A stretch of 46,741 nt of DNA from Myxococcales bacterium (lineage in GTDB: Bacteria; Myxococcota; Myxococcia; Myxococcales; Myxococcaceae), in contig PMBV01000398.1 of the NCBI GenBank assembly GCA_003153055.1, positions 1-46,741 on the forward strand, given 5' to 3'. Made by a program: the position numbers and the translations under genes. Below the pieces are notes generated by a model. It saw nothing but the letters and a program-made list of their open reading frames with translations. It searched no databases and was not told where the DNA came from. Shown here one piece after another: positions 17,378 to 25,381 of this stretch; position 1 is the stretch's first letter; each line of letters starts with the position of its first letter.

Positions 17378-18514
17378 ATGAAGCGCTGTGCACCTTCTTG
17401 GCTCCGTCGTGTGGCACTGGGTGCCTCGCTCTGCCTTGCCGCCTGTGAATTCGGGGCAGTAGGCGATTCGACTGGCTCGGGGGACGGCGGCAAGGTTTCT
17501 CCGGCCGTCACCGGAGGTGGCTCGAGCAATCCCGGAACAGGTGGGGGCGGGTCGGTGTCTCTGGGCGGAGGTGGTGGCTCGAGCGCTGGAAGTGGTGGCG
17601 GCTCGAGCGTCGGAGGTGGCGGTGGCTCGATCGCCGGAGGTGGTGGCGGCACGTCCCACGCTGGCGGTGGAGCCGGGTCGAGCGACGCAGGAAGCGGCGG
17701 CGGCGGCGACGACGGGAAGAGCGCCCCGGTGAAGAGCGCGGGTTGCGGCAAGACCACATCAGCCAAGACCGGAACGGGCCTCCAAATCAGCGTGGGTGGT
17801 TCCCAGCGGACCTACAACCTGAAGGTGCCGGACACCTACGATTCCAACCACCCCTACCGGTTGATTGTCTCGTACCACTGGCTCAGCGGGACCGCGAACG
17901 ACGTCACCAACGGGGGCTGGACGGCCAAGCCCTACTACGGACTGTTGGACCTGGCCGGCGGGAGCACCATCTTCGTGGCGCCGCAGGGCATCGGAAACGG
18001 ATGGTCCAATAGCAATGGCTCCGACGTCGAGTTCTCGCGCCAGCTCATTGCCCAGCTCGAGAGCCAGCTCTGCATCGATCAGTCGCGCATCTTCTGCGAG
18101 GGCTTCAGCATGGGCGGCTCGATGTCGTACGCGATGGCGTGCGCGATGGGCGACACCATCCGCGCGGTGGCGGTGCACTCTGGAGGCCCGATGAGTGGCT
18201 GCGTCAGCCACACCAAGCCAGTCCCCTACTTCATGACCCATGGGACCAAGGACAGCGTGTGCACCTACCCCGGCTATGGGGTACCGCAGCTGGGCGACTT
18301 CGCGAAGCTCGACGGGTGCACGACCGCCACCGCCGACCTCCCCAAGCCCACCGACACCAGCGGCGCCACACCGGCCTGCCTCGACTTCTCGGGCTGCTCG
18401 GCCGGCTTTCCAGTGCGAGCCTGCCTCTTCGTTGGCGATCACACCCCCTCTCCGCCGAGCTCCTCCACCAGCTGGGTACCGGAGCAGACCTGGAAGTTCC
18501 TCTCCCAGTTCTGA
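17378..18514 (+). CDS. Gly-linker lipoprotein esterase (PHB depolymerase/feruloyl esterase type), copy 1
   Basis: A 378-residue protein. ATG 17378 has GAGGAG 6 bases upstream. The lipobox LAAC gives Cys23. Residues 46-110 are an almost pure Gly/Ser linker, which should hold the enzyme away from the membrane. The hydrolase domain has nucleophile elbow GFSMGG (Ser244), HGTKD with Asp292, and GDHTPSP with His355, forming a complete triad. Paired Cys around 231-240, 275, 295 and 314-340 suggest disulfides. Relatives cut polyesters or feruloyl/acetyl esters on plant polysaccharide. The next gene is a diverged paralogue in tandem. Confidence 0.87.
   Translation: MKRCAPSWLRRVALGASLCLAACEFGAVGDSTGSGDGGKVSPAVTGGGSSNPGTGGGGSVSLGGGGGSSAGSGGGSSVGGGGGSIAGGGGGTSHAGGGAGSSDAGSGGGGDDGKSAPVKSAGCGKTTSAKTGTGLQISVGGSQRTYNLKVPDTYDSNHPYRLIVSYHWLSGTANDVTNGGWTAKPYYGLLDLAGGSTIFVAPQGIGNGWSNSNGSDVEFSRQLIAQLESQLCIDQSRIFCEGFSMGGSMSYAMACAMGDTIRAVAVHSGGPMSGCVSHTKPVPYFMTHGTKDSVCTYPGYGVPQLGDFAKLDGCTTATADLPKPTDTSGATPACLDFSGCSAGFPVRACLFVGDHTPSPPSSSTSWVPEQTWKFLSQF
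17513..17707 (+). repeat. Gly/Ser-coding degenerate tandem repeat (linker)
   Basis: This is an in-frame run of GGT/GGC/GGA and TCG/AGC codons encoding GGGSS-like units with small variations. Such repeats change length easily by slippage. The same kind of linker recurs in the next gene and in the lipoprotein at 38445. Confidence 0.8.
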
Positions 18515-18643
18515 CCGAGGCCAAGGTCCCCCCGACCGGGCCCCGATTTCGGCTGGCGTTTTGCGTGGGGGTGCGCCGTCGTGACCCAGTGCCACCGCGC
18601 CGGCACTCTAGATCCTTCGGCTCAGGGTTCTGGAGGAGTGACG

Positions 18644-19759
18644 ATGAGTGACCGGCGTCTGGCTACAGTTTGCGGTGTGCTCGCTGTGGCCCTTTCGCTC
18701 GTGGGCTGCGGCGTGGGCAACGCATTCATGGTCGACGGCGGATGGCTCGACGGACTCACTCCGGGTGCCGGGGGCGGAGGCGGCGGCGGTTCGAGCACCG
18801 GCGGCGGTTCGAGCTCCGGTGATGGTTCGAGCGCCGGTGGTGGTTCGAGCACTGGTGGTGGTTCGAGCACTGGTGGCGGTGGCGGTCATTCGAGCACCGG
18901 TGGCGGACCGAGCGGTGGAGGAGGTGGCAGTGGTGGTGGCTCGAGCACCGGCGGAGGTGGTGGCGGGACGAGCAGCGGCGGTGGCTCAGGGGGCGGCAGC
19001 AGCGACGCAGTGGCGAGCGCGGGCTGCGGCAAGACCTCGACGCTGAAGAACAGCCAGAACCAGCCCAATTACAATTCCATCACCAGCGGCGGCAAAGGGC
19101 GTCAGTATCTGCTGCGGCTCCCCGCCAACTACGACAACAAACACCCATATCGCCTCGTCCTCGGTTTTCATGGCGCCACGGGCAAGGGGAGCGACGTCGC
19201 CCCGTCGTACTTCGGGCTCTTCGACCTCTCGAACGGGAGCACCATCTTCGCGGCGCCAGACGCCGTCGGGGGCATCTGGTCGAGCGGCCCGGACGTCACC
19301 CTCGTCGATGACATGCTGACGCAGCTCGAGGCCGACCTGTGCATCGACACCACCCGCATCGAGCTGGAGGGCTTCAGCCAGGGCGGCGCCATGGCCTTCA
19401 CCCTCGCCTGTGCCCGCCCGAAGGTGTTCCGCGCCGCCGTCGTTCACTCGGGCGGTGGGCTCGCCATGCCCTCGACGTGTCAGCCCATCGCCTACTTCTC
19501 CTCGCTCGGCCAGGTGGAGAGCAGCGCCGGTCAAACGATGACCAGCGACTTCTTCGCCAAGGCAGACTCGTGCACCGTCGAGCCCCTGGCCAAGGCACCC
19601 AGCGGCGGGCACCTGTGCTCGGATTACAAGAACTGCTCGGCTGGGCACCCGGTTCGTTGGTGTCCCTACGACGGCGGCCACACCCCCTCACCCGGCGATC
19701 AGGGGAAGAGCAGCTCCTGGATGCCCCAGGAGGTCTGGACCTTCCTGCGCCAGTTCTAA
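18644..19759 (+). CDS. Gly-linker lipoprotein esterase-like protein, copy 2
   Basis: A 371-residue paralogue of the preceding gene. ATG 18644 follows GGAGGAG with a short spacer. The lipobox LVGC gives Cys22, and residues 43-120 are a Gly/Ser linker longer than in copy 1. The domain keeps the elbow GFSQGG (Ser245) and GGHTPSP (His346). Where copy 1 has HGTKD with Asp292, this copy has LGQVE with Glu292, so the acid is Glu rather than Asp and the preceding His is Leu. It also has fewer Cys in that loop. It may be active with Glu, be altered in specificity, or be a binding protein. Confidence 0.85.
   Translation: MSDRRLATVCGVLAVALSLVGCGVGNAFMVDGGWLDGLTPGAGGGGGGGSSTGGGSSSGDGSSAGGGSSTGGGSSTGGGGGHSSTGGGPSGGGGGSGGGSSTGGGGGGTSSGGGSGGGSSDAVASAGCGKTSTLKNSQNQPNYNSITSGGKGRQYLLRLPANYDNKHPYRLVLGFHGATGKGSDVAPSYFGLFDLSNGSTIFAAPDAVGGIWSSGPDVTLVDDMLTQLEADLCIDTTRIELEGFSQGGAMAFTLACARPKVFRAAVVHSGGGLAMPSTCQPIAYFSSLGQVESSAGQTMTSDFFAKADSCTVEPLAKAPSGGHLCSDYKNCSAGHPVRWCPYDGGHTPSPGDQGKSSSWMPQEVWTFLRQF
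18770..19003 (+). repeat. Gly/Ser-coding tandem repeat (GGGSST units)
   Basis: Repeated units of GGTGG-TTCGAGCA-CCGGC type encode GGGSSTGGGSS. The units are more regular here than in the preceding gene, which suggests recent expansion by slippage. Confidence 0.8.
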
Positions 19760-19783
19760 CGAAGTGCCTCCCCGAGACCAACG

Positions 19784-19981
19784 ATGTCAGAACAGAGCGA
19801 AGCCACCACCACTACCGAAACGGACGCCTCCGCCCTGCCGCTGACGATCTCCGTCGACATCCTCCACTCCGTCGGGCTCGCGGGAGCCATGGCGCTCGGT
19901 TTGGTGACCCCGGAGGCAATCCTGGGCGCGGTCCTGCGGCGCGACAAAGACCTTGGCGTCGCCCCAGAGGCACGGAAATGA
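19784..19981 (+). CDS. Small hypothetical protein
   Basis: A 65-residue protein 24 bases after the second esterase gene. Codon use is G/C-ending and like its neighbours. The first 17 residues are Thr/Glu-rich; the rest has two short hydrophobic helices (HSVGLAGAMALGLV and AILGAVL) followed by a charged tail. There is no clear ribosome site, so it may depend on read-through from the esterase gene. Function unknown. Confidence 0.45.
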   Translation: MSEQSEATTTTETDASALPLTISVDILHSVGLAGAMALGLVTPEAILGAVLRRDKDLGVAPEARK

Positions 19982-20006
19982 GCCCCCAGTCGATTCAGAT
20001 GCGGCC

Positions 20007-20816
20007 TCAGGCCTGGGTGTCGAAGAAGGCCCGAACCTCGGGTTGAGTGGTGGCCTTCATCTCGGCCACCGGCCCCACCGCGAGAATGCGGTTGTGGGCG
20101 AGCATGGCGATGCGGTCCGAGATGCGGAAGGCGCTCTCCATGTCGTGGGTCACGACCACCGAAGTGCAGTGAAGGTCCCGGTGCATCTGGCAGATGAGGT
20201 CGTTGATCATCCGCACGTTGAGGGGGTCGAGGCCAGTGGTGGGCTCGTCCCAGAGGATGACATCGGGCTGGTTGGCGATGGCCCGGGCCAGGCCCACTCG
20301 CTTGCGCATGCCTCCCGAGAGCTCCGAGGGCCGCAGGAGCCCGGCGTCGCGGAGGTCCACCAACTCGAGGGTGTGCTGGACCTTCTCGGCCACCTCGGCG
20401 CGCGAGAGCCCGGGGCCCTGCTCGCGAATGGGGTAGGCGATGTTTTCGTTGACGCTCAGGGAGTCGAAGAGCGCCGAATTCTGGAAGACCAGGGCGATGC
20501 GCTGCCGCACCGGCCGGTAGTCATCCTCGTCGAAGCCGCCGAGGTCCTGGCCCTCGAACACCACCTTCCCCGAGTCTGGCGTGACGAGCCCCACCAAGCA
20601 CTTGAGGAGCACGCTCTTGCCGGTGCCCGAGCCCCCGATGACTGTGAGGGTCTCGCCTTCGTTCACCGTGAGGTTGAGGTCCTGGAAAATCAGGTGATCG
20701 CCGAAGGACTTGCACAGGTGCTCGAAGCGGATGAGCTCGGCGCCGCGAGCCGGGCGGGCGTAGGCGCGGGCGGGCCGATGCGCTCGAGCGAGCCACGCCG
20801 GCAGCTCGCGGCTCAC
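20007..20816 (-). CDS. mlaF: MlaF-type ABC transporter ATPase
   Basis: A 269-residue ATPase. GTG 20816 overlaps the MlaD stop. Walker A GGSGTGKS is at 61-68, signature LSGGM at 166-170, Walker B VILWDE at 186-191 and the His switch at 224 (VVTHD). The sequence is of the MlaF/Mkl type that powers phospholipid movement between inner and outer membranes. The first 27 residues, rich in Arg and Ala, are an extension beyond the usual start; a later start cannot be excluded. It is the last gene of the operon. Confidence 0.93.
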   Translation of the reverse strand: MSRELPAWLARAHRPARAYARPARGAELIRFEHLCKSFGDHLIFQDLNLTVNEGETLTVIGGSGTGKSVLLKCLVGLVTPDSGKVVFEGQDLGGFDEDDYRPVRQRIALVFQNSALFDSLSVNENIAYPIREQGPGLSRAEVAEKVQHTLELVDLRDAGLLRPSELSGGMRKRVGLARAIANQPDVILWDEPTTGLDPLNVRMINDLICQMHRDLHCTSVVVTHDMESAFRISDRIAMLAHNRILAVGPVAEMKATTQPEVRAFFDTQA

Positions 20817-21988
20817 CGCGCCGCCCCGGTCACCGGCGGCGTCAAGGGGGTCCCGGTCTTGGCGTACTCTGCGCGGTTCGAGATGGTGAGCCGCACCAGC
20901 TCGCGCAGGAGGCGGTTGCGTTTGACGTTCCCCAGGATGGTCTTGAGGTCCTCGTAGGCGGTGGGGTCGTTCACCAGCGCGCCCAGCGAGCCCTCGCCTC
21001 GGTCGACGCGCCCGGTGATGTTCTTGAGGTTGGTGGCCGCGGTGGAGAGGTCGGCGACCACCGCCCTGGAGTCTCCGTACACCAGCTCGTGCACCGCGCC
21101 GTTCTTCGAGCTCTTCACGTCGCGGAGCAACGTCGCCACCTCGGCCGCGGCGCCCCCCAGCTCGGCCAGCGCCACCTTGCCCTCGGGGCCGTAGAGCAGG
21201 GCGTGGGCGGTGCCATTTCCCCCCTCGACCTCTCCGAGGATGGCGTCGACCCGGGTCGCGGCGCTGTCCAGGCGGCGGACGGTGCGGCCCGCGCTGCTGA
21301 CCAGCTCGGTCAGCTCAGCGCCAGTCGTGGGGTCGTAGATGAGCGCGTGCAGCGCCCCCTTGCCCGTGGCGATCTCTCCGACGATGGCGTGGAAGTCCTG
21401 GAGCACGCCGGTCACCTCGTCACCCACCCGAGGGTTGGCGTAGACGGCCACCGCCTTGCGGAGGTCGTCGGAGATGCTGACGACATTGCTGACGACCTCG
21501 GTGGCTGACTTGAGCACCGAGGCCACGTCGCTGCTGGAGCCCGCGGTGAGCTCGGCGCCAGCCAGCACCGCCTGGCCCTGATCGGAGCCGAGGGAGATGT
21601 CCACCGTCTTGTCTCCCAGGACGCCCCGGCTGGCCACCCGCGCCACCGAGTCGCCGCGGATGCGAGCGATGAACTCGTTGGAGACGTGGAGCCGGACCTC
21701 GACGCGCGTGTCCTTCATGGTGGGCGAAAACCGGATGGTGTCGATGGCGCCGACGGTCAGCCCGCCCAGCCGCACCGGTGAGTCCACCACCAGCCCGTCG
21801 ACGTCGGCGAAGTGCACCACGTATCCGGTGTGGCGGTCGAAGACGCGGTGCGCATTGCCGAGGATGACGAGCACCAGCGCGGTGGCGGCGATGGCTCCCA
21901 CCACGAAGGCGCCGGCCTTGAGCTGGGCGCGGAGCTCGGGGTTCGGAGGCGCCTGGGCCGGTTCGGTTCGACTGGGTGAGGTTGGCAT
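20813..21988 (-). CDS. mlaD: MlaD-type MCE-domain substrate-binding protein
   Basis: A 391-residue protein. One transmembrane helix (about residues 28-47) anchors it in the inner membrane. The MCE domain follows (GYVVHFADVDGLVVDSPVRL at about 57 onwards, then GGLTVGAI). The C-terminal half contains about four imperfect repeats built on a GALHALIYDP-like core separated by heptad-like helices, which may form the tube that carries lipids across the periplasm. E. coli MlaD is only about 180 residues, so this is a long form. Sixteen bases separate it from mlaE. Confidence 0.92.
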   Translation of the reverse strand: MPTSPSRTEPAQAPPNPELRAQLKAGAFVVGAIAATALVLVILGNAHRVFDRHTGYVVHFADVDGLVVDSPVRLGGLTVGAIDTIRFSPTMKDTRVEVRLHVSNEFIARIRGDSVARVASRGVLGDKTVDISLGSDQGQAVLAGAELTAGSSSDVASVLKSATEVVSNVVSISDDLRKAVAVYANPRVGDEVTGVLQDFHAIVGEIATGKGALHALIYDPTTGAELTELVSSAGRTVRRLDSAATRVDAILGEVEGGNGTAHALLYGPEGKVALAELGGAAAEVATLLRDVKSSKNGAVHELVYGDSRAVVADLSTAATNLKNITGRVDRGEGSLGALVNDPTAYEDLKTILGNVKRNRLLRELVRLTISNRAEYAKTGTPLTPPVTGAAR

Positions 21989-22004
21989 GGCGGTCCTTCG
22001 CGGG

Positions 22005-22787
22005 TCAGCTGAAGAGGAGGAGCAGCTTGGTGAGGAGGAAGTCGGAGATGCACACCAGCACGGCGGCGAGGGCGACCGTCTCGGTGGTGGCCACGCCCAC
22101 GCCCTCGGTGCCGCCCTTCACCCCGAAGCCCTTGAAACAGCCCACGGTGCCGATGATGAGGCCGAAGAACACCGCCTTGATGAGCCCCGAGGTGAAGTCG
22201 AGCAGCTCGGCGGTGCGGATGGCGGCTTGGAGGAAGTCCCGCATCGAGACGCCGTACTCCAGCGAGACGACCCAGGCGCCACCCACCAGCCCGACAACGT
22301 CGGACAGCACGGTCAAGCCCGGGAGCACCACAGCGCAGGCGAGGACGCGGGGCGCGACGAGCTTCTTCAGCGGGTCCGCACCGAGCATGCGAATGGCGTC
22401 GAGTTGCTCGGTGACCTTCATCGAGCCGAGCTCCGCGGTGATGCCCGAGCCGATGCGGGCGCCCACGGTGAGCGCGGTCAGCACCGGCGCCAGCTCGCGG
22501 AACAGGGTGAGCACCACCACCTTGCCCACGCTCTGCTGCATACCGAAGCGGGCGAAGAAGAAGGCGAACTGCACCGAGATGACCAGCCCGGCGAAGGTGC
22601 CGGTGAGCGTGGCGATGGCCAGCGACCGGACTCCCAAGGCTTCGATCTGCGCGGTGATGCCCGAGAGGCCCAGCGGGCGTCGCACCGAGCGAGCCATCGC
22701 GCGGCCCAGCATCAGCACCAGGCCTCCGACCTCGGCCAGCCAGTCAGGGGCAAACCAGCGGCGACGAGGGAGCGCCAGGGCACTCAC
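22005..22787 (-). CDS. mlaE: MlaE-type phospholipid transporter permease
   Basis: A 260-residue permease. GTG 22787 overlaps the stop of the lipoprotein gene. The hallmark MlaE segment is present (GARIGSGITAELGSM, then EQLDAIRMLGADP), with five or six hydrophobic helices ending in LLTKLLLLFS. It pairs with MlaF and MlaD in the next two genes to move phospholipid in the envelope. No MlaB, MlaC or MlaA gene is in the window. Confidence 0.94.
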   Translation of the reverse strand: MSALALPRRRWFAPDWLAEVGGLVLMLGRAMARSVRRPLGLSGITAQIEALGVRSLAIATLTGTFAGLVISVQFAFFFARFGMQQSVGKVVVLTLFRELAPVLTALTVGARIGSGITAELGSMKVTEQLDAIRMLGADPLKKLVAPRVLACAVVLPGLTVLSDVVGLVGGAWVVSLEYGVSMRDFLQAAIRTAELLDFTSGLIKAVFFGLIIGTVGCFKGFGVKGGTEGVGVATTETVALAAVLVCISDFLLTKLLLLFS

Positions 22788-23302
22788 GGTCTGGCCTCGG
22801 TGCTGAACTGGGCGAGCAGGTGCTCGAAGTCGCCGAGCCGCTCCCCGGCGCTCGAGGGAGGAGAGAGGTAGGTGAAGTCGTAGACGCAGCCGTCCTTCTT
22901 CATCACCACCAGCACCAACTCCACGGGCACGCCGTCGAGGCGGGCGCTCACTTGGGTTCGCAGTGCCTCGCGGTCATCGAGGGTGAAGGTCTGCTGGTCG
23001 AGCGTGGATCGCTCGGTGAAGCCCATCAACAGGTGCCGGGTGAGCGTGTCCAGCGGGGGGTCGTCGTGGTCCTCGCAGGTGGCGTTCACCGCGATGGAGT
23101 GCGGCGAGTCGCGGGAGATGTAGGCCACGTCGTTGCCCTCGAGCTTGACCAGCTCCCACGACGGAGGGACCGAGCCCACCCGGAAGCGCGTGTGGCCGTC
23201 GGTGAAGACGCCGTCTCGGAGCACGCCCGCGCAGCCTGGCGCCAGGGCCATCAGGGAGCAGAGGAGCCCCGCCTGCGCCAACCCTCTCGAATGCTCGAAC
23301 AT
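22784..23302 (-). CDS. Small lipoprotein of the mla operon
   Basis: A 172-residue protein. The ATG at 23302 directly follows the upstream TAG. The lipobox APGC gives Cys24. The mature part has a compact alpha/beta look (RFRVGSVPPSWELVKLEGND; later VELVLVVMKKDGCVYDFTYL) and resembles small periplasmic proteins that bind or shield lipid. It overlaps mlaE by 4 bases. No named family is recognised. Its place in the operon suggests an accessory part of the transporter, perhaps standing in for MlaC, but this is inference. Confidence 0.8.
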   Translation of the reverse strand: MFEHSRGLAQAGLLCSLMALAPGCAGVLRDGVFTDGHTRFRVGSVPPSWELVKLEGNDVAYISRDSPHSIAVNATCEDHDDPPLDTLTRHLLMGFTERSTLDQQTFTLDDREALRTQVSARLDGVPVELVLVVMKKDGCVYDFTYLSPPSSAGERLGDFEHLLAQFSTEARP

Positions 23303-23821
23303 CTAGACCTCGGTGCGGCGGTGCGCGACGAGCCGGAGCAGCCGGGTGATGCCCAGCTGGAGCAGCCCGTAGACGACCATCGCGATGACGATGGGCAGGG
23401 CCAGGGTGAAGCCTCCCGCCTCGGGGCTGGCGACGATGCCCCGGAACATGGCGTAGAACGGGTCGGTCACCGCCTGAATGAACCGCACGAAGCCGGCGCT
23501 GGAGCGGGCGCCGATCAACGCCAGCACCAGGCGAATGCCGAGGAGCGAGTAGACGACGTAGAACGCGTAGTCGATGACTTGGGCGATGCGCGCGAGGATC
23601 CTCTCCCGCCTCACGTCGTGGCCCGTTCCCTCCAGCTCGTGAAGGGCCTTTCCCCTCAGCTGGCCCGCGACCCGGTTCATCTCCTCGGCCTCGGCGGTGG
23701 TCCCGACGCCGGCCCGATGGGCGATGTCGGCGTACACCTCTCGCTCGACGCGGCTCCGCACCACCTGGTGCTCCTGTGCGCGGCGGCTGTCGTTGCCCGA
23801 GTCGACCTTGTTCTCTTCCAT
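23303..23821 (-). CDS. YggT-like inner-membrane protein
   Basis: A 172-residue protein. ATG 23821 has GGGAG 8 bases upstream; a frame running to 23998 adds unlike sequence. The first 85 residues are hydrophilic and charged (RVEREVYADIAHRAG). Then come two hydrophobic segments (YAFYVVYSLLGIRLVLALIG; LALPIVIAMVVYGLLQLGI) around an FVRFIQAVTDPFYAMFRGI loop typical of YggT proteins. The YggT role is poorly known (envelope, osmotic or division-related). The long soluble N-terminus is an addition. It leads the mla operon and abuts the next gene. Confidence 0.82.
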   Translation of the reverse strand: MEENKVDSGNDSRRAQEHQVVRSRVEREVYADIAHRAGVGTTAEAEEMNRVAGQLRGKALHELEGTGHDVRRERILARIAQVIDYAFYVVYSLLGIRLVLALIGARSSAGFVRFIQAVTDPFYAMFRGIVASPEAGGFTLALPIVIAMVVYGLLQLGITRLLRLVAHRRTEV

Positions 23822-24046
23822 CGCTTTGCTCCCGTCCTCAGGGCGAGAGATTGCAAGGAACGAACCCAGCCGGGCTCGTCTGGCGACCACGGCTTCAGGC
23901 GCTTGGGCCAGACACCCGCCCGCGGGGCCGTCAACATGAAGGAGGCGGTGCTCAATTCGAAGGAGTGACAGCCAGGCGGGTGATGTTCCGCTCGGCATTC
24001 GTCAGCCCATGCGCCACAATGAAGCGTGACGAAGACTGGAGCGTGC

Positions 24047-25093
24047 ATGTCGAAGCTCACCGTGGTGACAGGAGCGACGGGTCATCTGGGCAACGTCCTG
24101 GTGCGTCACATGGTCGACCGAGGGCTCGCGGTGCGCGCGTTGGTGCAGCCCCACGACGAGCTCACGGCCCTGGCTGGTTTGCCGGTGGAGCTTGCCTGGG
24201 CCGACGTGACCCAACCCGCGAGCCTCGAGCCGGCCCTCGAGGGCGCCGACGTCGTCTTCCACCTCGCGGGCCTCGTCAGCATCACCCGGGGTCAGCGCCA
24301 GCGCCTGTTCGACGTGAACGTCGGAGGGACCCGGAACGTGGTGGAGGCCTGTCTCCGTCAGCGGGTGCGTCGCCTGGTGCACGTGAGCTCGGTGCACGCC
24401 CTCACCGAGACCCAGCGCGGCAGCCTGGATGAGACGAGGGGCTTCGAGGCCACGAGTGGAGATTACTCGCGCTCCAAGGCCGAGGCGTCGAGGCTGGTGC
24501 GCGCCGCGGCTCAGCAAGGCCTCGATGCCGTGCAGGTGCTCCCCACCGGAGTCCTCGGCCCGTGGGATTTCCGCCTCTCCGAGATGGGCCAGCTCATCGC
24601 CAAGGCCGGACAGAAGGGCGCCCCGGTGGCGGTGGGCGGCGGCTACGACTGGGTCGACGTGCGCGATGTCGCCCAGGGGCTGCTCCTCGCGGCTGAGCGC
24701 GGGCGGGCCGGCGAGGCATATCTCCTCAACGGCGAGTGGTTGTCGGTGAAGGAGGTCCTCACCGCCGTGGCTCGGGCCGCTGGCCTCGCGGCTCCCAAGG
24801 TGACGGTGCCCCTGGTGGCGCTCTGGCCCGTGGCGCTCATGGCCTCGCTCGTCGAGGGCCTCACGCACCGGCGGGCGCTGCTCACGCCCTACGCGCTGCG
24901 CCAGCTCGCCTCGAAGGCTCGGGTCGACGACGGAAAAGCTCGCCGCGAGCTCGGCTATACATCACGGCCCATCGAGACCTCGGTGGCCGACGCCTGGGCC
25001 TTCCTCGCTACGCACCCCTCGAGCCCGCTCAAGCGCTCGATGGTCGTGCAGCCAGGGCGGGCGGGCGTCTCGTCGGCACCCGCGGCCCGCTGA
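24047..25093 (+). CDS. NAD-dependent epimerase / dihydroflavonol-reductase-like SDR
   Basis: A 348-residue extended SDR. ATG 24047 has GGAG 6 bases upstream. NAD-binding TGATGHLGN is at residues 8-16, a HVSS block near 111, YSRSK as the catalytic YxxxK pair, and the PTGVLGPWD block. The C-terminal region ends in ADAWAFLATHPSSPL. It probably reduces or epimerises a lipid-linked or small carbonyl/hydroxy compound. Pieces of its 3' end recur at 29655 and 30586, the latter just upstream of the reductase-ligase fusion. This suggests the two genes were once direct neighbours and work in the same lipid pathway. Confidence 0.9.
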   Translation: MSKLTVVTGATGHLGNVLVRHMVDRGLAVRALVQPHDELTALAGLPVELAWADVTQPASLEPALEGADVVFHLAGLVSITRGQRQRLFDVNVGGTRNVVEACLRQRVRRLVHVSSVHALTETQRGSLDETRGFEATSGDYSRSKAEASRLVRAAAQQGLDAVQVLPTGVLGPWDFRLSEMGQLIAKAGQKGAPVAVGGGYDWVDVRDVAQGLLLAAERGRAGEAYLLNGEWLSVKEVLTAVARAAGLAAPKVTVPLVALWPVALMASLVEGLTHRRALLTPYALRQLASKARVDDGKARRELGYTSRPIETSVADAWAFLATHPSSPLKRSMVVQPGRAGVSSAPAAR

Positions 25094-25138
25094 AGGCTCG
25101 AAAACTCGAAAATTCACCGGGCTTTTCGGTTCCCACGT

Positions 25139-25307
25139 GACCCGCAGCTCGGTCCCCTCGACGTCACCCAGCTCCTCACCGGAAAGCGAATTCTCTTCGC
25201 CGGAGCGACAGGCTTCGTCGGCAAGGCCTCCTTGTCGATGCAGCTGCACCACTACGGCGAGGAGCTCGCCCACGTCTATGTCCTCGTGCGCCGGGGCAGC
25301 TCGAAAG
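25139..25307 (+). pseudogene. Relic: 5' piece of the reductase-ligase fusion gene
   Basis: This 169-base stretch matches 30745-30913 (codons 3-58 of the fusion gene) with seven mismatches counted by eye and no gaps. It lacks 37 bases present at 30708-30744, including the start codon, and breaks off after the GSSK codons. At the break the sequence turns into AGCTA-AGCTA-AGCT (25306-25319), a small tandem repeat that may mark the joining point. The frame stays open into the glycosyltransferase ORF, but no start of its own remains. The upstream 90 bases also match the region before the fusion gene. Confidence 0.9.
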
Positions 25308-25381
25308 CTAAGCTAAGCTCCCAACGTCGTTTGCGTCGTCACGTCCCAGCCACTCCGCCAAGGCGTCGAGGGAAGACAACC

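Noticed and set aside
17513..19003. CRISPR-like or satellite repeats
   Set aside because: The repeats are in frame, degenerate and encode Gly/Ser linkers; there are no spacers.
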